Origin: Desulfarculaceae bacterium JdFR-97
GTDB taxonomy: Bacteria; Desulfobacterota; Desulfocorpusculales; Desulfocorpusculum
NCBI GenBank assembly: GCA_002010915.1
Contig: MTPG01000071.1
Coordinates: 14,019 to 51,768 of the forward strand
Reading direction: 5' to 3'
DNA: 37,750 nt
Every line of letters starts with the position of its first letter. Position 1 is the stretch's first letter. Positions 33,229-37,750 of this stretch are shown here, in pieces. The position numbers were made by a program, and so were the translations under genes. The notes under the pieces were generated by a model. That model did no database searches and was not told the DNA's origin. It saw only the letters and a program-made list of their open reading frames with translations.

Positions 33229-34626
33229 ATGCAGAAGGATCCTCTCTTTCCCTCCGCCCCCGTGAAGATCTATCGGGTGTCGGAGCTGACCGCCGAGATC
33301 CGCAGAACCCTGGAAGGCTCCTTCGAGCCTCTCTGGGTGGAGGGGGAGATCTCCAACCTCCACCTCCACAGCTCTGGTCACCTCTATCTGACCCTCAAGG
33401 ACGACCGAAGCCAGATCCGGGCCGTCATGTTTCGCTCTCAGGTACAACTCCTGGCCTTCGAGCCTGCGGACGGGATGCAGGTTCTCTGTCACGGCCGTCT
33501 GGGTGTGTACGAGGTCCGGGGGGAGTATCAACTGATCCTGGATTTCATGGAGCCCAGGGGGCTCGGTGCCCTCCAGTTGGCCTTTGAGCAACTCAAAGAG
33601 CGGCTTCAAAAGGAAGGCCTCTTCGACACGGAGAGGAAGCGGCCCCTCCCCTTTCTGCCCCAACGCATCGGGATCGTCACCTCTCCAACGGGGGCGGCCA
33701 TCCGCGACCTCCTCCAGATCCTCCATCGCCGATTCCCCAATCTTCACATCCTGATCCGTCCCACTCGGGTCCAGGGTGAGGGAGCGGGGTTGGAGATCTC
33801 CCGGGCCTTGGACGATCTCAACCAAGTGGAGGACCTGGATCTCGTCATACTGGCCCGCGGCGGGGGGTCATTGGAAGATCTTTGGGCATTCAACGAGGAG
33901 GCGGTGGCCCGGGCCATTGCACGAAGCCGCCGCCCCGTCATCACAGGGGTGGGCCACGAGGTGGACTTCACCGTCGCCGACTTTGTGGCCGATCTCCGTG
34001 CCCCCACCCCGTCGGCCGCTGCGGAACTGGCGGTCCCCCTCAAGTCGGATCTCCTCCGCGCCCTCCAGGAACTCGAGGATGCCCTGATCCGTTCGCTCCG
34101 AAGGAGACTCCAGGAGTCCAAAGACGAGCTATCCCAATGGGCCCGAAGGCTTCCGGACCCTAAAAGGAGAATCCTGGACCTGCGCCTGCTGCTGGATGAC
34201 CTCCATGGGCGTCTCACTGTCGGGATGGCCCGCAGGACCCAGCGGGCGCGGGAACAGCTGCATCACCCCCAAGGGCTGCTTCGCCGGTATGACCCTCGAG
34301 AGGAGGCAGTGCGGGCCCGAAGGGAGCTGACCGACTATGGACTTCGCCTCCTAAGGGCCATGGAGGGGAGGACACGGACGGCCCAAGAGGCTTTCCAGCG
34401 GCAAGCCGCTCTGCTGGACTCCCTGAGCCCTCTAAATGTGCTTCGCCGAGGCTACAGCATCACTCGCAGGCTCCCTTCGGGGGAGATCGTCCGGGATGCC
34501 GGGGTCTTGCAGCCCGGCGACCCGCTCCGCATCCGTTTCCACCAAGGCGAGGCCCAGTGCCGAGTCGAAAGCACTCTGGACGTGGAGTCTGAACAAGATC
34601 CGCTTTACCCCCCGGACACTTCCTAA
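33229..34626 (+). CDS. xseA: Exodeoxyribonuclease VII large subunit
   Basis: A 465-residue large subunit of the single-strand exonuclease VII, acting in DNA repair. Its N-terminal OB-fold has LWVEGEISNLHLHSSGHLYL-type motifs, SQIRAVMFRSQ, and GVYEVRGEYQL. The catalytic domain has GIVTSPTGAAIRDLL, LARGGGSLEDLWAFNEE and PVITGVGHEVDFTVADFVADLRAPTPSAAAELAVP, the family signature. The small subunit gene xseB usually follows but is not here: the next feature is the terminator of the convergent gene. The gene starts 147 bases from the divergent transporter operon. The start at 33229 is the ATG of MQKDPLFPS. Confidence 0.94.
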   Translation: MQKDPLFPSAPVKIYRVSELTAEIRRTLEGSFEPLWVEGEISNLHLHSSGHLYLTLKDDRSQIRAVMFRSQVQLLAFEPADGMQVLCHGRLGVYEVRGEYQLILDFMEPRGLGALQLAFEQLKERLQKEGLFDTERKRPLPFLPQRIGIVTSPTGAAIRDLLQILHRRFPNLHILIRPTRVQGEGAGLEISRALDDLNQVEDLDLVILARGGGSLEDLWAFNEEAVARAIARSRRPVITGVGHEVDFTVADFVADLRAPTPSAAAELAVPLKSDLLRALQELEDALIRSLRRRLQESKDELSQWARRLPDPKRRILDLRLLLDDLHGRLTVGMARRTQRAREQLHHPQGLLRRYDPREEAVRARRELTDYGLRLLRAMEGRTRTAQEAFQRQAALLDSLSPLNVLRRGYSITRRLPSGEIVRDAGVLQPGDPLRIRFHQGEAQCRVESTLDVESEQDPLYPPDTS

Positions 34627-34675
34627 ATCCTTTCAAGCCTATTGGGCAGAGCCTCCCAATTCCAATCCTATCCAT

Positions 34676-34712
34676 AAAAAGGGCCTCCGGGATCGGACGC
34701 TCCCGGAGGCCC
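34676..34712 (-). terminator. Intrinsic terminator of the Had-like dehydrogenase gene
   Basis: A perfect 12-bp stem, GGGCCTCCGGGA (34681-34692) with its complement at 34701-34712 and an 8-base loop. Read on the minus strand the stem is followed directly by TTTTT (34680-34676). It lies 44 bases beyond the stop of the minus-strand gene, in the gap to convergent xseA. Confidence 0.8.
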
Positions 34713-34755
34713 GCGCATCGGAGGGTGACCTCCATGCAGGGATTTCTCCTCAGGC

Positions 34756-35856
34756 TCAGAAATCCGGCTCCAGGACGATACGTCTCATGAGCTTTCCGGA
34801 ATGGGCCTCCTCGAAGGCCTCCTGGATGGTGCTCATAGGACGAGTCTCCAGAAAGGGCTCGATCTGGATCTTCCCGGACTGGACCAGCTCCAACACCACC
34901 GGATAGTACTGGGGCAGACACCCCCAGGTGCCGATGATCTCCGCGTCGAACGCCATAAGCCGTGAGATGCTGTATTCGTTTTTGGCCATTCCGAAGCCCA
35001 CCACGACCAGTTTGCCCACAAATGAGAGGAGCCGAAGCGCCATCTCCTGCCCCGCAGAGGTCCCGGATACCTCGAAGATCTTCCATCCCCAATTGTGGGG
35101 GAGGTCGTTGGATTTGCAGATCTCCCTGAATTCGCCCTGCACGGCCTTGGCATCCTTGTCCCGGGAGTTGATCACAGCATCGGCCCCGTATTTCAGGGCC
35201 CGCTCGAGCTTCTCCTGGCTGCGGGCGATCCCGATCACAAAGGAGGCTCCTAGGGCCTTGGCCATCTGCGTCATGTAGACCCCTACGCCGCCGGTGCAGC
35301 CGATGACTACTACCCGATCCCCCTCCTTGAGGTCGGCCCTCATGGCAGCCTGATAGGGCGTAGTGACGGCATCGGCCACTACAGCATAGTGGGAAAGGGG
35401 AAGCCCTTTTCGGTCCTCAATGACACAGAGGTCCTGGGAGGGGACCACGATGTGACTGGAGAAGCCCCCGTAGATCCCAAGACTGTTTCCCGGCATCTTC
35501 TGAGCTAAGCATCGGTTTCCCCTACCCCCCTCGCAGATGGGACAGCGGTTGCAGGGCATCACGGCGGGGATGATGACGTCCTTGCCCTCCAAATCGCCAG
35601 CCACCACTGTCCCGCTGATCTCGTGCCCCAGAGTCAGGGGAGGTTTGCTCACGGTCGGGACCCCGTCGTAGAAGTACCCCAGGTCCGTGTGGCAGACGCC
35701 GCAGCCGGCTATCTCCACCAGGGACTCGCCCGGTTGCAACTCCGGAACCGGGATCTCCTTTTTCTCCAGGAGTCCCTCCGTGACCTTGCCGGTCTCCCGG
35801 TCCTTGCTCCAGGGCCTCACCATCTGCCAGGTCTGGATCTTATCCGGCACAGCCAT
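34756..35856 (-). CDS. had: 6-hydroxycyclohex-1-ene-1-carbonyl-CoA dehydrogenase (zinc alcohol dehydrogenase family)
   Basis: NAD-dependent medium-chain dehydrogenase of 366 residues. In the anaerobic benzoyl-CoA pathway it oxidises 6-hydroxycyclohex-1-ene-1-carbonyl-CoA to the 6-oxo compound. Catalytic zinc ligands lie in GCGVCHTDLG (Cys52, Cys55 region) and GHEISG (His78, Glu79); the structural zinc site is CNRCPICEGGRGNRC (Cys102, 105, 108, 116). The Rossmann motif is VVIGCTGGVGVYM. Segments IQTWQMVRPWSKDRETGKV and YFYDGVPTVSKPPLTLGHE are typical of the Had family. GGAGG 8 bases before the ATG at 35856 fixes the start. No oah, dch or bam gene is nearby, so its pathway partners lie elsewhere or it has been separated. 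Confidence 0.86.
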   Translation of the reverse strand: MAVPDKIQTWQMVRPWSKDRETGKVTEGLLEKKEIPVPELQPGESLVEIAGCGVCHTDLGYFYDGVPTVSKPPLTLGHEISGTVVAGDLEGKDVIIPAVMPCNRCPICEGGRGNRCLAQKMPGNSLGIYGGFSSHIVVPSQDLCVIEDRKGLPLSHYAVVADAVTTPYQAAMRADLKEGDRVVVIGCTGGVGVYMTQMAKALGASFVIGIARSQEKLERALKYGADAVINSRDKDAKAVQGEFREICKSNDLPHNWGWKIFEVSGTSAGQEMALRLLSFVGKLVVVGFGMAKNEYSISRLMAFDAEIIGTWGCLPQYYPVVLELVQSGKIQIEPFLETRPMSTIQEAFEEAHSGKLMRRIVLEPDF

Positions 35857-35878
35857 CCCCACTACCTCCTTTCGTTAG

Positions 35879-36046
35879 TCTTGTCTATCTCGTCTGTTTC
35901 GTCGATTTCGTCTACCTCGTCTGTTTCATCTATCTCGTCTGTCTAGTCTGTTTCGTCTATCTCGTCCATTTGGTCGTGGTTGGGTAGGGGAGACTATTTC
36001 GTCTATCTGGTTGATTTCGTCTATTTCGTTGATTTGGTCTATTTGG
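35879..36046. repeat. Degenerate period-9 repeat array (TTTCGTCTA family)
   Basis: Eleven consecutive 9-base units run from 35879 to 35976: TCTTGTCTA, TCTCGTCTG, TTTCGTCGA, TTTCGTCTA, CCTCGTCTG, TTTCATCTA, and so on, each a variant of TYTCGTCTR with no length change. After a 20-base gap, six more follow at 35997-36046 (TTTCGTCTA, TCTGGTTGA, ...). The array lies immediately upstream of had, starting 23 bases before its start codon, so it forms the leader or promoter of that gene. Confidence 0.7.
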
Positions 36047-36051
36047 AAGGA

Positions 36052-36146
36052 GGGCGACTGAAGTCCCCCCTCCCCGCATAAGGGCAAAGGCCCTTGCATC
36101 CGGCAAGCATCTTCATCCATCAAGGGTGCCCCGCCACAGGCGGGGC
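36052..36146. repeat. Minus-strand copy of the dispersed hairpin repeat
   Basis: Diverged copy of the repeat at 22635-22717 on the minus strand (ACCCTTGATGGATGAA, GCTTGCCGGATGCAAGGG, GACTTCAGTCGCCC). It also contains hairpins AAGGGC-AAAG-GCCCTT (36080-36095) and GCCCCGCC-ACA-GGCGGGGC (36128-36146). Confidence 0.6.
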
Positions 36147-36198
36147 CTGCGGCGGAGCACGGGCAGTTGGTGTGATGATCCCCGCTGAGGATTAAAAA

Positions 36199-36353
36199 AC
36201 GAAATCGACGAAACGGACCAAAAGGACCAGATAGACCAGACGGGGGCGGTGCGAGGCGGATCGGCATGAAGTCGTCAAAGGCTGAGGTCGAGCAAAAGTG
36301 GAAGATGCAAGAAACCAACGAAATGGACGAGACAGACCAGATAGACGAGTAGA
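36199..36353. repeat. Period-9 repeat in opposite orientation, two runs
   Basis: Five units at 36199-36243 (ACGAAATCG, ACGAAACGG, ACCAAAAGG, ACCAGATAG, ACCAGACGG) and five at 36309-36353 (CAAGAAACC, ACGAAATGG, ACGAGACAG, ACCAGATAG, ACGAGTAGA). They are the reverse complement of the array at 35879, so the two face each other across the hairpin repeat at 36052. Confidence 0.65.
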
Positions 36354-36362
36354 TGCCGGGGT

Positions 36363-36620
36363 TCAAAACAGGTCATCCTCCAGAGCAGGTCCCTTTCCCT
36401 CTGCTGGCCGCGTGTAGATGATGCGATATCGGTCTATGTCCATCTCTAGGCAGGTCCTACACTCCCCCTCCTCTCCGGACTCGGGAAGGGGCTCGAGATG
36501 GACCTCGTATCCCAGGTCCCGATAGAGCTGGACCGCTTCGCTCAGACGAGGCTCGCACGCCACAAACCGCCGGGTCCAACCCTGAGCTTCCAGCTCCCTC
36601 TCCCTTTCCTCCGTGCTCAT
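36363..36620 (-). CDS. Small conserved-looking protein of unknown function, ends DDLF
   Basis: An 85-codon reading frame (84 or 85 residues) starting at the ATG at 36620, with GGAGG about 10 bases upstream; a GTG at 36644 is possible. It reads RRFVACEPRLSEAVQLYRDL, GYEVHLEPLPESGEEGECRT, and then CLEMDIDRYRIIYTRP. The cysteine pair CRTC is a possible metal site. The C-terminus is EDDLF. The upstream gene, a GltD-like oxidoreductase 74 bases away on the same strand, also ends DDLF, which suggests a shared partner or a duplication. I recognise no family. Confidence 0.65.
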   Translation of the reverse strand: MSTEERERELEAQGWTRRFVACEPRLSEAVQLYRDLGYEVHLEPLPESGEEGECRTCLEMDIDRYRIIYTRPAEGKGPALEDDLF

Positions 36621-36694
36621 GGGATATATGCCTCCGCCACGCACAGCCCATCCACCCCAGCGGCGAGCGCTGCGGGCGTCATGTCACACCAAAT

Positions 36695-37750
36695 TTAGAA
36701 AAGGTCATCCAGGTCTTCGTCTCCCCCCACCAGACCATAGACCTGCATGAGCTCGGTCTCCCGCTTGGTGTACATCTTGTCCTCTTCGAACTCGAAGAAC
36801 CGGGCCTTGGGATTGCTAGTCAGCTGGTCTTCCAGGGCGGAGCGCAGGTCAGTCACCCCCTTTATGGAAATGACTTTTTTGTCCTCATCCAGAAGGAGGT
36901 AGACCCCCTCCGCATGGGGGACCCGGGCCACGTTCTCGACATCGAAAGGCAACCACTTCTCCGGGGGAAGCACCACGGGGCTCATCTGGACCCGAAGGTC
37001 GCACTGAAGGCAACGGCCCGCCTCCTGAACGGCCGCCTCCCTCTCGTAGCTCATCTCGATGGGATCGAACCCCTTCCGCTCCGAAGGTGCCAGACACGGA
37101 GGATGAAGCCGCGGCCGCTCGGCGAAGCCCTCCTCGCGCCCCAGGTAGGAGTCCGGAGCCGGGGCCTCCACCCATCGTTCAGCGATCACACCGTCGCCCC
37201 CCAGATACCTATCGATGGCTGCCGCGGCCTGTTTCCCTGCGGCCACGGCATCCACCACGGAGCCCGGGAACTTAGCTACATCCCCTCCGGCGAAGACACC
37301 GGGGATCTCCGTCTCCAGAGTCTCAGGGGCCACCTTGAGTGTCCCTCCGGGGCCGATCCTCAAGGCCTCGGCCCCGGCCAGGGAGTCCGTATCCACCCCC
37401 TGTCCGATGGCCAGGATGACCCAGTCGGCCTCCCGACTCATGGTCGTCTCCTCATCGTAGGCTGGATTGAACCTCCCCTCGGCGTCGAAGACAGAGGTGC
37501 AACGGATAAACTCAATGCCGCAGACCTTGCCTCCCCGCCCCAGGATCCTTCTGGGACCCCATCCATTGAAAAACACCACTCCCTCGGCCAGGGCATCCTG
37601 GCATTCCCACTCGTGGGCGGGCATCTCATCCCTCTGCTCCAGGCAGACAAGCTCGACCCGCTCCGCCCCCAGGCGTCGGGCGCTCAGGGCCACGTCGATG
37701 GCCACATTGCCCCCTCCGATGACCACCACAGTGCCGTGGAGCCTAGTTGG
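36695..37750 (-). CDS. GltD-like FAD/NAD(P) oxidoreductase with a C-terminal GIY-YIG-like domain, 5' part missing
   Basis: The frame runs off the right edge without a start, so only about 351 C-terminal residues are seen. The NAD(P)-binding Rossmann motif VVVIGGGNVAIDVA, the GQGVDTDSL region and the FAD motif IPGVFAGGDVAKFPGSVVDAVAAGKQAA are typical of glutamate synthase small-subunit/NADPH-dependent oxidoreductases. EAGRCLQCDLR follows. The last 70 residues (36695-36907) read GVYLLLDEDKKVISIKG, LRSALEDQL and TKRETELMQVYG, matching the shape of a GIY-YIG domain: GVY in place of GIY, IKG where YIG would be, then Arg and Glu. The second tyrosine is missing, so nuclease activity is doubtful. The protein ends DLDDLF. 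Confidence 0.8.
   Translation of the reverse strand, partial: PTRLHGTVVVIGGGNVAIDVALSARRLGAERVELVCLEQRDEMPAHEWECQDALAEGVVFFNGWGPRRILGRGGKVCGIEFIRCTSVFDAEGRFNPAYDEETTMSREADWVILAIGQGVDTDSLAGAEALRIGPGGTLKVAPETLETEIPGVFAGGDVAKFPGSVVDAVAAGKQAAAAIDRYLGGDGVIAERWVEAPAPDSYLGREEGFAERPRLHPPCLAPSERKGFDPIEMSYEREAAVQEAGRCLQCDLRVQMSPVVLPPEKWLPFDVENVARVPHAEGVYLLLDEDKKVISIKGVTDLRSALEDQLTSNPKARFFEFEEDKMYTKRETELMQVYGLVGGDEDLDDLF

Noticed and set aside
35879-36353. CRISPR array
   Set aside because: Units are 9 bases, contiguous and degenerate, with no spacers and no cas genes in the window.

Overview
The window is a GC-rich, gene-dense bacterial chromosome segment, probably from an anaerobic Desulfobacterota (deltaproteobacterium)-like organism. 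The pointers are a 6-hydroxycyclohex-1-ene-1-carbonyl-CoA dehydrogenase of the anaerobic benzoyl-CoA pathway, a DUF362 iron-sulfur protein, hopanoid side-chain genes (HpnA, HpnH, HpnG), a PurS-PurL fusion, and an abundance of short intergenic repeats. The lineage is an inference from gene content; no rRNA or tRNA gene was found.

Layout. Positions 1-8.7 kb, all minus strand: a surface polysaccharide/glycosylation block (TMTC-like membrane glycosyltransferase cut by the left edge, methyltransferase-GT2 fusion, signal peptidase I, UDP-glucose dehydrogenase, AsnB-type amidotransferase, sugar nucleotide epimerase) followed by truA. 9.0-14.1 kb: a hopanoid/terpenoid block (hpnA, a DUF116 membrane protein, hpnH, a CruF-like carotenoid protein, and hpnG convergent to it), interrupted by a 289-bp palindromic MITE-like element. 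14.1-16.2 kb: decayed signalling-gene remnants, a VapBC toxin-antitoxin pair and a frameshifted small gene coupled to an HDAC-family gene. 17-21.6 kb: DUF362 ferredoxin-like gene, a long purSL fusion with a strong sigma70-type promoter, and an ArsR regulator. 21.6-23.0 kb: a mosaic of intergenic repeats around a small, well-started 58-aa gene. 23.0-26.6 kb: a PD-(D/E)XK nuclease-like protein, a 3'(2'),5'-bisphosphate nucleotidase-like phosphatase and a split COG2187/COG0645 kinase pair. 26.6-33.1 kb: a complete five-gene peptide/nickel-type ABC transporter operon (minus strand). 33.2-34.6 kb: xseA. 34.7-37.75 kb (minus): the Had dehydrogenase with an intrinsic terminator, a period-9 repeat region, an 84-aa unknown protein, and a GltD-like oxidoreductase that ends in a GIY-YIG-like tail and runs off the right edge.

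How the genes work together. The left block would make UDP-sugars and assemble or transfer glycans; the hopanoid block would attach and process the adenosyl side chain (HpnH makes adenosylhopane, HpnG removes adenine) and CruF points to a carotenoid or related lipid; the ABC operon imports peptides or similar ligands; Had belongs to anaerobic aromatic degradation, although its pathway partners are outside the window. The most unusual things seen are a degenerate 9-bp repeat in phase at five places, the MITE-like palindrome, the GltD/GIY-YIG fusion sharing a DDLF C-terminus with its small neighbour, the DUF116 gene inside the hopanoid operon, and a P-loop kinase with a broken Walker A motif.
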